From: Mesorhizobium sp. NBSH29
GTDB lineage: Bacteria > Pseudomonadota > Alphaproteobacteria > Rhizobiales > Rhizobiaceae
DNA length: 64,000 nucleotides
Reading direction: 5' to 3'
NCBI RefSeq assembly: GCF_015500055.1
Contig: NZ_CP045492.1
Location: forward strand, 2,118,501-2,182,500
Shown here: in pieces, positions 63,879-64,000 of the stretch
Layout of the letters: each line of letters begins with the position of its first letter
Position numbering within the stretch: position 1 is the stretch's first letter
Notes under the pieces: model-generated
What the model saw: only the letters and a program-made list of their open reading frames with translations
Database searches by the model: none
What the model was told of the DNA's origin: nothing
Position numbers and translations under genes: made by a program

Positions 63879-64000
63879 ATCTATGCCCCTTGATGCTCGC
63901 CATGATTGTCATCGCCGAGCAGGGGGTGGGGATAGATTTTTCCGATTCGCGAAAATTTAGTCGATAATAACCGATAAAGAACAATGGCTTATGAACGAAG
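63879..64000. other. Intergenic end of the window
   Basis: These 122 bases hold the promoter side of the minus-strand gene and an AT-rich stretch (63950-63985). No gene can be assigned; an ATG at 63983 or 63991 could start one beyond the window. Confidence 0.35.

Overview
The window reads as chromosomal DNA of an alphaproteobacterium of the order Hyphomicrobiales (Rhizobiales), most likely near the Phyllobacteriaceae/Rhizobiaceae. The evidence is the betI-betC-betA-betB order, a Rhizobium etli ReAV-type asparaginase, a MucR/Ros zinc-finger regulator, a Tat-exported beta-helix protein of a mainly rhizobial family, and GC-rich small palindromic intergenic repeats. No genus can be fixed from the sequence alone.

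Positions 1-26571 are the late half of a prophage, all on the plus strand: packaging and head genes (Z-like protein, Nu1-type small terminase, GpA-type large terminase, gpW, lambda-type portal, a protease-capsid fusion, DUF2190 protein, head-tail joining proteins), then a P2-type contractile tail (V, W, J, I, a host-recognition block with DUF4815 protein, fibre and DUF4376 protein, sheath, tube, E/E', tape measure, U, D, X), then a lysis cassette (M15 endolysin, overlapping Rz/Rz1-like spanins, holin-like protein) and a last membrane protein of unknown role. It is therefore a chimera of a lambda-like head and a P2-like tail. No integrase, repressor or replication gene is in view, so the prophage continues to the left. 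Its right end lies against the 3' end of a tRNA-Pro(CGG) gene (26647-26720), the probable attachment site.

Positions 26.9-38.8 kb hold metabolism: phosphomannomutase plus a fused mannose-1-phosphate guanylyltransferase/AGE-family isomerase (GDP-mannose supply); the betICAB operon, which turns choline-O-sulfate and choline into glycine betaine, with a clear BetI operator; a divergent thiolase; and a ReAV-type L-asparaginase. Two copies of a ~150-bp inverted-repeat element sit between these genes.

Positions 38.8-43.4 kb carry signs of decay and exchange: an MFS transporter with a SoxR-type promoter but a wrecked soxR beside it, a Tat-exported beta-helix gene split by a frameshift between signal peptide and mature domain, a GreA/B-family protein, and a Doc/AbrB-type toxin-antitoxin pair with a perfect operator palindrome.

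Positions 43.4-64.0 kb are ordinary core genes: both methylmalonyl-CoA mutase subunits, a HerA-like ATPase, an L,D-transpeptidase, an L-2-haloacid dehalogenase, a branched-chain aminotransferase, Fe-type superoxide dismutase, cytochrome c', a di-haem cytochrome c, an S9 oligopeptidase, an SH3-like secreted protein, MsrB, the complete seven-gene Mrp Na+/H+ antiporter operon, MucR and a small conserved protein. Osmoprotectant synthesis and Mrp together suit an organism that meets salt stress.
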